Below are positions 1 to 5,266 of a DNA stretch of 6,058 nucleotides, one piece after another (the stretch's first letter is position 1; the number at the start of each line of letters is the position of its first letter). This DNA comes from Janthinobacterium lividum. Lineage in GTDB: Bacteria > Pseudomonadota > Gammaproteobacteria > Steroidobacterales > Steroidobacteraceae. The position numbers were made by a program, and so were the translations under genes. The stretch spans positions 1 through 6,058 of the forward strand of contig CALPVO020000150.1 in the NCBI GenBank assembly GCA_943327025.2, given 5' to 3'. The notes under the pieces were generated by a model, which saw only the letters and a list, made by a program, of their open reading frames with translations, ran no database searches and was not told the DNA's origin.

Positions 1-1
1 A

Positions 2-598
2 CCGGTGGTCGAAGCGCTCAGGCAAGAGCTCGATGTCATCATTTCCGTGGATACCAGCCAGCCTGCGGTCATCCGCGCGGTCACGGCGGCAGGCGCGCAC
101 CTCATCAACGACGTTCGTGGCTTGCGTTTGCCCGGCGCTTTGGAGGCGGCTGCGGCTTCCAGTGCTGCGGTTTGCCTCATGCACATGCAGGGCGAGCCGG
201 GCACCATGCAACAGTCCCCGTACTACACGGATGTGGTTGTCGAGGTGCGCGATTGGTTGCAGGCGCGGCTCGAGGCTTGCCGTGCGCTGGGTATGGCGGA
301 AGACCGTCTGCTGGTCGACCCGGGCTTCGGTTTCGGCAAAAACCTGGATCACAATCTCCGCTTGCTAGCCGAATTGCCGGCGGCGACGCCGTCCGGAGTG
401 CCGGTGCTAGTGGGACTGTCCCGCAAATCCACGGTCGGTGCGGTCACCGGCAGGCCCGTGGACCAACGTTTGGCGGGCAGTGTGGCGGCCGCAGCGCTGG
501 CGGTTCGCGCCGGAGCGCATATAGTGCGTGCCCATGATGTGGCGGCCACCGTGGATGCGGTGAAGCTCGCTGCTGCGGTACGTGCCGCAGCAAGGTGA
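2..598 (+). CDS. folP: Dihydropteroate synthase, C-terminal ~198 residues (5' end outside window)
   Basis: Cytoplasmic folate-pathway enzyme that condenses 6-hydroxymethyl-dihydropterin diphosphate with p-aminobenzoate to give 7,8-dihydropteroate; the target of sulfonamides. The reading frame is open at the left edge. The GTG at 5 is an internal valine, because the text aligns from Pro-Val-Val-Glu-Ala onward with the middle of E. coli FolP, so about 80 residues are missing. Numbering from that valine, the family motifs appear in order: SVDTS (14-18, pterin-binding Asp), NDVRG (35-39), CLMHMQG (57-63), DPGFGFGKN (105-113), GLSRKS (137-142, with the Lys and Ser of the substrate pocket) and RAHDV (175-179, C-terminal Arg/His). 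The TIM-barrel end is intact and stops with TGA. glmM follows after 54 bases without a terminator, the same folP-glmM pairing as in E. coli. No resistance-type change was assessed. Confidence 0.96.
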   Translation, partial: PVVEALRQELDVIISVDTSQPAVIRAVTAAGAHLINDVRGLRLPGALEAAAASSAAVCLMHMQGEPGTMQQSPYYTDVVVEVRDWLQARLEACRALGMAEDRLLVDPGFGFGKNLDHNLRLLAELPAATPSGVPVLVGLSRKSTVGAVTGRPVDQRLAGSVAAAALAVRAGAHIVRAHDVAATVDAVKLAAAVRAAAR

Positions 599-640
599 AC
601 AACTAGATTGGTTTCGATGGCGCCTGAAACCGGCGCAGGT

Positions 641-646
641 GGGGAG
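641..646 (+). promoter_or_regulatory. Shine-Dalgarno that selects the glmM start
   Basis: GGGGAG lies six bases before the GTG at 653. The two in-frame alternatives upstream, TTG at 608 and ATG at 617, have no comparable purine-rich site at a useful distance. Starting at 653 gives Met-Ala-Arg-Lys-Tyr-Phe-Gly-Thr-Asp-Gly, which is how GlmM proteins normally begin. Confidence 0.7.
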
Positions 647-652
647 AAGCAA

Positions 653-1990
653 GTGGCTCGCAAGTATTTCGGTACTGATGGTGTTCGTGGGCGGGTGGGA
701 ACTCACCCCATGACCGTGGACTTTGCCTTGCGGCTTGCCAGTGCGGCAGCGCGGGTATTGGCGCCGGAAGGCGGTGGCTCAGTGCTCATCGGCAAAGATA
801 CTCGGGTGTCTGGCTACCTGTTCGAGAGCGCGCTAGAGGCGGGCTTCGTCGCCGCAGGCGTCGATGTGAAGCTCATTGGCCCGCTGCCCACGCCCGGCAT
901 TGCCTTCATGACGCAGCACTTCGGCTGCAACTTCGGTGTGGTCATCTCCGCTTCGCACAATGCGTTTGATGACAACGGCATCAAGTTCTTCGACGGCGCC
1001 GGCGGCAAGTTGTCGGACGACATCGAGGAGGCCATCGAGGCGCTCATTGACGAGCCCCCGGTTACGCGCGAGAGCATTGCGCTAGGCCGAGCCAGCCGGG
1101 TGGAGCGGGCGGTGGATGACTATGGCGCGTTCTGTCGCTCGACGCTGCCGCGTGGCATGAACCTCGAGGGCTTTAAGGTCGTGGTGGACTGCGCCAATGG
1201 CGCCGGCTACAAGGTGGCGCCGCGCGTGCTTGCGGACCTCGGCGCCGAGATGATTCCCATCGGTTGCTCGCCCAATGGTCGCAACATCAATTCCGGTTGT
1301 GGTTCCACGGACCCGGACTTGCTCCAGCTCACGGTGGCGGGTACCCGCGCACACGTGGGTATTGCGCTGGATGGCGACGGTGACCGTCTGGTCATGGTCG
1401 ACCATCTTGGTCGCCTCGTGGACGGCGACCAGTTGCTTTACGTGTTGGCCCGGGCACGTCAGGACGAGGGAACCCTTCGCGGCCCCGTGGTGGGTACGCT
1501 CATGAGCAACTTCGGACTCGAAAAAGCCTTGGGTGGACTCGGCATCCCGTTCCGTCGCGCCAACGTTGGCGACCGTTACGTGCTGGGGTTGCTGCGCGAA
1601 GAGGGCGGAATTCTCGGTGGCGAGACCTCTGGGCATCTGCTCTGCCTCGACCGTACTACCACCGGCGACGGTTTGGTCAGCGCCCTGCAAGTGCTGGCGG
1701 TCATGAAGCACACGGGCCGCTCCTTGGCGCAGTTGGTGTCTGGCATGGAGAAGTATCCCCAGGTGCTTATCAACGTGCGCACTGCGAAGCGGGTCGACCT
1801 GAAGGCCGATGCGGGAGTGCAACGCGTGCAAGCGGAAGTGGAAGCGCGGCTCGCCGGCGCTGGGCGTGTCGTGCTGCGCGCCTCCGGAACAGAACCGGTA
1901 ATACGGGTCATGGTCGAGGCGAGCGATGCCGAAACCGCACGGGCCGAGGCCGAGGCATTGGCAACCGCCGTGCGGGCTGCGGCGGCCTGA
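653..1990 (+). CDS. glmM: Phosphoglucosamine mutase
   Basis: Cytoplasmic enzyme interconverting glucosamine-6-phosphate and glucosamine-1-phosphate, the step before GlmU on the way to UDP-GlcNAc for peptidoglycan and LPS. The GTG start at 653 gives 445 residues, the same length as E. coli GlmM; in-frame starts at 608 (TTG) and 617 (ATG) would add 15 or 12 atypical residues. Landmarks of the alpha-D-phosphohexomutase family are all present: KYFGTDGVRG near the N-terminus, the phosphoserine loop ISASHN with catalytic Ser101, the metal-binding DGDGDR (240-245), the sugar-binding ETSGH (324-328, usually ENSGH in GlmM) and the phosphate-binding RASGTEP (409-415, RKSGTEP in E. coli). The residue after SASHN is Ala where Pro is usual. 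The enzyme is expected to need phosphorylation of Ser101. It lies between folP and tpiA, probably in one transcript with folP. Confidence 0.97.
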   Translation: MARKYFGTDGVRGRVGTHPMTVDFALRLASAAARVLAPEGGGSVLIGKDTRVSGYLFESALEAGFVAAGVDVKLIGPLPTPGIAFMTQHFGCNFGVVISASHNAFDDNGIKFFDGAGGKLSDDIEEAIEALIDEPPVTRESIALGRASRVERAVDDYGAFCRSTLPRGMNLEGFKVVVDCANGAGYKVAPRVLADLGAEMIPIGCSPNGRNINSGCGSTDPDLLQLTVAGTRAHVGIALDGDGDRLVMVDHLGRLVDGDQLLYVLARARQDEGTLRGPVVGTLMSNFGLEKALGGLGIPFRRANVGDRYVLGLLREEGGILGGETSGHLLCLDRTTTGDGLVSALQVLAVMKHTGRSLAQLVSGMEKYPQVLINVRTAKRVDLKADAGVQRVQAEVEARLAGAGRVVLRASGTEPVIRVMVEASDAETARAEAEALATAVRAAAA

Positions 1991-2010
1991 GTTCTTCGCC
2001 AGTTCAACTC

Positions 2011-2029
2011 GGTTCCGCTCAGCGGGACC
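2011..2029 (+). other. Hairpin in glmM-tpiA spacer
   Basis: GGTTCCGC (2011-2018) can pair with GCGGGACC (2022-2029) through one G-U pair, giving an 8-bp stem with a TCA loop, 20 bases after the glmM stop. No run of T follows, so it is not a standard intrinsic terminator. It could be an mRNA 3'-end stabiliser, a processing site or a chance fold in GC-rich DNA. Confidence 0.4.
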
Positions 2030-2040
2030 TCGGTTGCCGA

Positions 2041-2069
2041 TTGCTTTCGGGGCGGCGCAGGCATAGCAT
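2041..2069 (+). promoter_or_regulatory. Weak candidate promoter for tpiA
   Basis: TTGCTT (2041-2046) and TAGCAT (2064-2069) are spaced by 17 bases, 32 bases before the tpiA ATG. They match the sigma-70 consensus at only 3 of 6 and 4 of 6 positions. The 110-base spacer is long enough to hold a promoter, but this call rests on resemblance alone. Confidence 0.2.
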
Positions 2070-2100
2070 GCGCGCCGCCTCTCATCCCCTGGAGTAGTGC

Positions 2101-2850
2101 ATGGACCGTCGTCCTTTCGTCGCTGGCAATTGGAAGATGCACGGCTCCCGTGCGGAGAACGCCAAACTCATCGATGCCTTGCTCGAGAGTCTCGAGGCTC
2201 CGCGGGCGGAAGTGCTGGTGTGCCCGCCGTTCCCTTACTTGGCCGAGATTGCTCGCGCCGTAAAGGGTAGCCCCGTGCAAGTCGGCGCGCAGTCGGTGTG
2301 CGCCGAAGGGCAGGGCGCTTTCACGGGCGAAGTGTCTGCCACCATGCTGCGGGATATTGGGTGCACCCATGTCCTGGTGGGTCACTCGGAGCGCCGCGCC
2401 CTCTACGGCGAGGACGACGGGCTAGTAGCCCGAAAGTTCATGGCTGCCCAGTCGGCCGGGTTGACGCCTATCCTGTGTGTTGGCGAAACCTTGGAGGAAC
2501 GGGAGTCTGGCGCGACGGCCACTGTCATCCTGCGGCAGTTGGAAGCGGTGGTTGGCTTGGCCGGAATTGGTGCATTCGCCAAGGCCGTCCTTGCCTATGA
2601 ACCGGTCTGGGCCATTGGCACTGGCAAGACGGCTAGTCCTGCTCAGGCGCAGGAAGTCCACGCCTTGTTGCGTGCTCGCATCGTGGAGAAAGATGCTATA
2701 CTGGGCGGCCAGATGAGGATTCTTTACGGCGGCAGTGTCAAGGCGTCCAACGCCAGCGAACTGTTCGCCCAACCGGATGTCGATGGTGGTCTCGTTGGCG
2801 GGGCCTCGTTGCAAGCGGAAGAATTCTTGCGGGTGGTGGCCGCAGCGTAA
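2101..2850 (+). CDS. tpiA: Triosephosphate isomerase
   Basis: Cytoplasmic glycolytic and gluconeogenic enzyme interconverting dihydroxyacetone phosphate and glyceraldehyde-3-phosphate. It is 249 residues, the usual TIM length. Catalytic residues are in place: Asn10 and Lys12 in AGNWKMH, electrophile His95 in GHSERR, and base Glu167 in AYEPVWAIGTGK, which runs into the mobile phosphate-binding loop 6. The dimer-interface loop GAFTGEVS (72-79) and the phosphate-binding YGGSV (209-213) and GGLVGGASL (229-237) segments are also intact. The ATG at 2101 has GGAG at 2091-2094, six bases away. It sits 110 bases after glmM and 38 bases before secG. In E. coli glmM is followed directly by secG; insertion of tpiA here matches pseudomonads and xanthomonads from memory. 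Regulation is unclear; it may have its own weak promoter. Confidence 0.97.
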   Translation: MDRRPFVAGNWKMHGSRAENAKLIDALLESLEAPRAEVLVCPPFPYLAEIARAVKGSPVQVGAQSVCAEGQGAFTGEVSATMLRDIGCTHVLVGHSERRALYGEDDGLVARKFMAAQSAGLTPILCVGETLEERESGATATVILRQLEAVVGLAGIGAFAKAVLAYEPVWAIGTGKTASPAQAQEVHALLRARIVEKDAILGGQMRILYGGSVKASNASELFAQPDVDGGLVGGASLQAEEFLRVVAAA

Positions 2851-2870
2851 GCTGTGGTCCGGCCGGTTCA

Positions 2871-2890
2871 ACTAGGTAGTCGCTACTAGT
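2871..2890 (+). promoter_or_regulatory. Hairpin covering the secG ribosome-binding site and start
   Basis: ACTA (2871-2874) pairs with TAGT (2887-2890) and GTAG (2876-2879) pairs with CTAC (2883-2886), with G2875 bulged and a TCG loop. The fold contains the only Shine-Dalgarno-like bases near secG (AGG, 2874-2876) and the first two bases of its GTG start (2889-2891). It could lower or regulate SecG translation. A role is inferred only from position. Confidence 0.4.
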
Positions 2891-3254
2891 GTTGCAGTCG
2901 TTCATTATTTTCGTCCATGCGGTGCTGGCGTTGGCCATCATCGGCGTGGTGCTCATGCAGAAGGGCAAGGGTGCCGATGCCGGTGCCGGCTTTGGCTCGG
3001 GCGCTTCCGGCACGGTGTTCGGTGCGCGCGGTTCGGCCACCTTTCTGTCGAAGACCACGGCCGTGCTCGCCACGCTGTTCTTCATCACCAGCCTGTCCTT
3101 GGCGTACATGGCGGCGCATCGCCCCAAGGTTGCCGTGGACAGCGTGCTGGACAAGGCGGCCCCCGCAGCCCCGGCCGTCCCGTCAGCGGCCCTGCCGCTG
3201 CCAGTCGTTCCGGCTCCGGTGGCGCCTGCCCCCGCGGCTCCGGCTGCTCCTTAG
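2889..3254 (+). CDS. secG: Preprotein translocase subunit SecG
   Basis: Small inner-membrane subunit of the SecYEG channel; it supports SecA-driven protein export. The product is 121 residues. Two hydrophobic helices are visible, at about 4-22 and 53-75, joined by the diagnostic Gly-rich cytoplasmic loop (QKGKGADAGAGFGSGASGTVFG, about 24-45, similar to E. coli QQGKGADMGASFGAGAS). After the second helix comes a tail of about 40 residues (79-121) made almost wholly of Pro, Ala and Val, of the kind seen in many proteobacterial SecG proteins. The start is GTG at 2889; an in-frame TAG at 2877 limits upstream choices, and the next codon, TTG at 2892, is the only close alternative. The Shine-Dalgarno is weak (AGG, 12 bases away) and lies in a hairpin. 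It is 38 bases after tpiA and 28 before the tRNA, with no terminator between. Confidence 0.93.
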   Translation: MLQSFIIFVHAVLALAIIGVVLMQKGKGADAGAGFGSGASGTVFGARGSATFLSKTTAVLATLFFITSLSLAYMAAHRPKVAVDSVLDKAAPAAPAVPSAALPLPVVPAPVAPAPAAPAAP

Positions 3255-3268
3255 TTTTACTGTTTTCC

Positions 3269-3282
3269 GGAGTTCCTCGACT
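3269..3282 (+). repeat. 5' arm of inverted repeat flanking tRNA-Leu
   Basis: GGAGTTCC (3269-3276) and TCGACT (3277-3282) sit directly before the tRNA. They are the reverse complements of GGAACTCC (3375-3382) and AGTCGA (3367-3372) after it, so the precursor could form a 14-bp helix stacked on the acceptor stem. Confidence 0.75.
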
Positions 3283-3367
3283 GCCTTCGTGGCGGAATTG
3301 GTAGACGCGCTAGCTTGAGGTGTTAGTGGGGTAACCCGTGCCGGTTCGAGTCCGGCCGAAGGCACCA
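3283..3367 (+). tRNA. leuU: tRNA-Leu, anticodon GAG, CCA encoded
   Basis: An 85-base class II tRNA that decodes CUC and CUU leucine codons. The acceptor stem pairs GCCTTCG (3283-3289) with CGAAGGC (3357-3363); A3364 is the discriminator and CCA (3365-3367) is encoded. The anticodon stem is CTAGC/GTTAG (3310-3314 with 3322-3326, one G-U pair) and its seven-base loop TTGAGGT holds GAG at 3317-3319. A long variable arm typical of leucine tRNAs follows (GGGGTAACCC, 3328-3337). The T arm is GCCGG-TTCGAGT-CCGGC (3340-3356). The D arm contains the GG-A-TTGGTAGAC pattern of bacterial tRNA-Leu. Position after secG and the GAG anticodon match E. coli leuU. With only 28 bases after secG and a terminator just downstream, it is probably processed from the upstream transcript. 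Confidence 0.97.
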
Positions 3368-3382
3368 GTCGATTGGAACTCC
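3367..3382 (+). repeat. 3' arm of inverted repeat flanking tRNA-Leu
   Basis: AGTCGA (3367-3372), a TT bulge (3373-3374) and GGAACTCC (3375-3382) complement the 14 bases before the tRNA. The first base overlaps the final A of the encoded CCA, so ACC (3364-3366) would be bulged in the unprocessed RNA. Confidence 0.75.
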
Positions 3383-3388
3383 AGTAAG

Positions 3389-3415
3389 AAACCCGGCCCA
3401 GCGCCGGGTTTTTTT
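3389..3415 (+). terminator. Rho-independent terminator after tRNA-Leu
   Basis: AAACCCGGC (3389-3397) pairs perfectly with GCCGGGTTT (3403-3411) around a CCAGC loop, and the T run covers 3409-3415. It is a strong intrinsic terminator that ends the unit containing secG and the tRNA and separates it from the nuo operon. Confidence 0.93.
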
Positions 3416-3477
3416 ATGCCTGCGCCGCACCAATCCGGGGCATCAAAGGCAAAGTAAGCGATGCGTACAAATATGAC

Positions 3478-3507
3478 TTACATGACACTGCTGCGATGCA
3501 TTAGAAT
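3478..3507 (+). promoter_or_regulatory. Probable promoter of the nuo operon
   Basis: TAGAAT at 3502-3507 matches the sigma-70 -10 consensus at 5 of 6 positions and lies 47 bases before the nuoA ATG. The -35 region is poor: TTACAT (3478-3483) is 18 bases upstream and CTTACA (3477-3482) 19 bases; ATGACA (3482-3487) is a better hexamer but only 14 bases away. Placement between a strong terminator and the first nuo gene supports a promoter here. The start of transcription would be near 3513-3515. Confidence 0.5.
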
Positions 3508-3554
3508 GCGCCCGCTTTACGGGGCCTTGTGCAACCCTGTCCAATAGGCTGGAT

Positions 3555-3911
3555 ATGCTCGCTAACTATCTGCCCATTCTCATTTTCCTCGTGGTGGCCG
3601 GCGGCCTCGCGGTGGTGCTGGTCGGTCTCGGCTTCCTGCTGGGTCCTAGCAACCCAGATGCGGAAAAGTCCTCCACCTACGAGTGCGGCTTTGAGCCCTT
3701 CGAGGACACCCGCACGAAGTTCGACGTGCGGTACTACCTCGTCGCAATCCTGTTCATCATTTTCGACTTGGAAATCGCCTTTTTGTTCCCTTGGGCGGTA
3801 TCGCTGGATGCCATTGGCACCTTCGGCCTGGTCTCCATGGGAATCTTCCTCGGCGTGCTCGTGGTCGGCTTCATTTACGAATGGAAGAAAGGGGCCCTGG
3901 AATGGGATTGA
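3555..3911 (+). CDS. nuoA: NADH-quinone oxidoreductase subunit A
   Basis: Membrane-arm subunit of NDH-1 (complex I; ND3 in mitochondria), located where the membrane arm meets the hydrophilic arm at the quinone site. The 118 residues show three hydrophobic helices at about 6-30, 61-80 and 86-108. The long loop after helix 1 carries the ND3 signature [21 protein letters not shown], with Cys44 equivalent to the conserved ND3 loop cysteine. Helix 2 contains the acidic pair Asp71 and Glu73 ([12 protein letters not shown]), implicated in coupling in E. coli NuoA. The ATG at 3555 has AGG at 3546-3548, six bases away. First gene of the operon, it follows a probable promoter and overlaps nuoB by 10 bases. 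Confidence 0.97.
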   Translation: MLANYLPILIFLVVAGGLAVVLVGLGFLLGPSNPDAEKSSTYECGFEPFEDTRTKFDVRYYLVAILFIIFDLEIAFLFPWAVSLDAIGTFGLVSMGIFLGVLVVGFIYEWKKGALEWD

Positions 3912-4444
3912 CCGCCAGCGTGTCGGCCGTGGCCGATCCCCGCGACCTCATGCAGGGTGATGCGATGGAAGAGGGTGGGGTAGCCGGCAAGGGCTTCCTC
4001 ACCACGACCGTCGACGCCGTCATGAACTGGGCGCGCACCGGTTCTCTGTGGCCCATGACCTTCGGTCTGGCCTGCTGCGCCGTGGAGATGATGCATGCCG
4101 GCGCAGCCCGGTATGACCTCGACCGGTTCGGTGTGGTGTTCCGCCCCAGTCCCCGCCAGTCGGACGTCATGATTGTGGCCGGTACGCTGGTGAACAAGAT
4201 GGCACCGGCGCTGCGCAAGGTTTACGACCAGATGCCGGAGCCACGCTGGGTTATCAGCATGGGTTCCTGTGCCAACGGTGGTGGCTATTACCACTACTCC
4301 TACGCTGTGGTTCGCGGCTGCGACCGTATCGTCCCCGTGGACGTGTATGTGCCAGGCTGCCCGCCCACTGCCGAGGCACTGCTGTACGGCATCATCCAGT
4401 TGCAGAAGAAGATTCGCCGCACGAGCACCATCGCGCGGCCGTAA
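3902..4444 (+). CDS. nuoB: NADH-quinone oxidoreductase subunit B (cluster N2)
   Basis: Peripheral-arm subunit of complex I (PSST/NDUFS7) that holds the terminal [4Fe-4S] cluster N2, which passes electrons to quinone. The ATG at 3902, inside the end of nuoA, gives 180 residues; AAAGGGG at 3888-3894 is seven bases upstream. The four expected N2 ligands are Cys58 and Cys59 ([10 protein letters not shown]), Cys123 (GSCANGGG) and Cys153 (PGCPP). The core from [12 protein letters not shown] to the C-terminus is highly conserved, including [15 protein letters not shown] and [14 protein letters not shown]. In-frame ATGs at 3950 (Met17) and 3965 (Met22, preceded by AGGG) are possible alternative starts, since the first 30 residues are poorly conserved. 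The frame also stays open upstream of 3902 through nuoA, but that part is only nuoA read in another frame. Confidence 0.96.
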   Translation: MGLTASVSAVADPRDLMQGDAMEEGGVAGKGFLTTTVDAVMNWARTGSLWPMTFGLACCAVEMMHAGAARYDLDRFGVVFRPSPRQSDVMIVAGTLVNKMAPALRKVYDQMPEPRWVISMGSCANGGGYYHYSYAVVRGCDRIVPVDVYVPGCPPTAEALLYGIIQLQKKIRRTSTIARP

Positions 4445-4498
4445 GGCTGCGTTTCGGTTCCCACGCCTGGCCCCCAGAAGTCGAGCACGAGAAGGCCC

Positions 4499-5257
4499 AT
4501 GACCAACCCAACCGAAGCGCCTGCCGAAGCTGTGGCAGAAGTGCCCGCCACCCCGGTTGCCCGCCTCACGGCGGCGCTGACGGTCCGTTTTGGCGAGCGC
4601 GTCAAGGCGCTGCCGGCCGTCGCTGGCGAAGTGGCTATCGAAGTGGCAGCTGCAGACTGGCGCACCGTGTGCGGTGAGCTGCGCGATGCTCCTGAACTTC
4701 GCTTTGAGCAGTTGGTGGACCTCTCCGGCATCGACTACCTGCACTACGGCATTGCCGAGTGGAAGACGGAAAGCGCTACCCGTTCGGGTTTCAGCCGAGG
4801 TGGTACTCGCTTCGTCGGGCTTGGCACGGATGCTCCAGCCGAAACCGCTCAATCCGCGCGCTACGCCGTGGTGGTTCACCTGCTTTCGGTGACGCACAAC
4901 TGGCGCGTTCGCGTGCAGTGCCCTTGCACGGGCGGCGAAGTGCCCATCATCGACTCCATCATCGAGGTGTGGCCGTCAGCCAATTGGTACGAGCGCGAAG
5001 CGTTCGACCTGTACGGCATTCTCTTCAACGACCACCCGGACCTGCGCCGCCTCCTCACGGACTACGGCTTCATCGGTCATCCCTTCCGCAAGGACTTCCC
5101 GCTGGCTGGCTATGTCGAGGTTCGCTACGACCCGAACCGGCAGCGTGTGGTTTACGAGCCCGTTTCCATTGAGCCGCGTGTGGTGGTCCCGAAGACTCTG
5201 CGCGACGATAACCGCTACGCCCCGGGCCTCACCGCCCGTCCGGCTGGCCGCGGCTGA
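4499..5257 (+). CDS. nuoC: NADH-quinone oxidoreductase subunit C (separate from NuoD)
   Basis: Peripheral-arm scaffold subunit of complex I (30-kDa, NDUFS3), with no cofactor of its own, bound to NuoD and NuoB. It is 252 residues. Conserved family landmarks are [13 protein letters not shown] (69-81), the signature [15 protein letters not shown] (162-176) and [23 protein letters not shown] (179-201), followed by VEVRYD and the end segment RVVYEPV. An insert around 87-115 carrying a GFSRGG element resembles the one in xanthomonad NuoC as I remember it. The first 20 residues are an Ala/Pro/Glu-rich leader with no targeting signal. Cys141-Pro-Cys143 is an unusual feature. The ATG at 4499 has GAGAAGG (4489-4495) only three bases before it. 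In E. coli NuoC is fused to NuoD; here they are separate genes, 54 bases after nuoB and 9 before nuoD. Confidence 0.96.
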   Translation: MTNPTEAPAEAVAEVPATPVARLTAALTVRFGERVKALPAVAGEVAIEVAAADWRTVCGELRDAPELRFEQLVDLSGIDYLHYGIAEWKTESATRSGFSRGGTRFVGLGTDAPAETAQSARYAVVVHLLSVTHNWRVRVQCPCTGGEVPIIDSIIEVWPSANWYEREAFDLYGILFNDHPDLRRLLTDYGFIGHPFRKDFPLAGYVEVRYDPNRQRVVYEPVSIEPRVVVPKTLRDDNRYAPGLTARPAGRG

Positions 5258-5266
5258 GGCAGCAAC

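Noticed and set aside
5..7. GTG at 5 as the true start of folP
   Set aside because: The residues before and after it align with the interior of dihydropteroate synthase, so the gene runs off the left edge.
1082..1831. Open - strand frame inside glmM
   Set aside because: Antisense shadow of glmM, His-rich and low complexity, without any recognised domain.
1576..2385. Open - strand frame spanning the glmM-tpiA boundary
   Set aside because: Runs antisense through two well-supported genes and shows no recognisable motif or start signal.
3283..3554. tRNA-Leu 3' end as an integration site for a mobile element
   Set aside because: No second copy of the tRNA 3' end was found in the spacer downstream, and there is no integrase or foreign-looking DNA; nuoA follows directly.
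3791..3901. Upstream extension of the nuoB frame by 37 codons
   Set aside because: These codons are nuoA read out of frame; nuoA is clearly coding here and nuoB has a proper ribosome-binding site and ATG at 3902.
3875..4897. Long open frame on the - strand (about 340 codons) opposite nuoB and nuoC
   Set aside because: It is antisense to two clear complex I genes, its translation is rich in His, Arg and Ala with no family motif, and long antisense frames are expected in GC-rich coding DNA.
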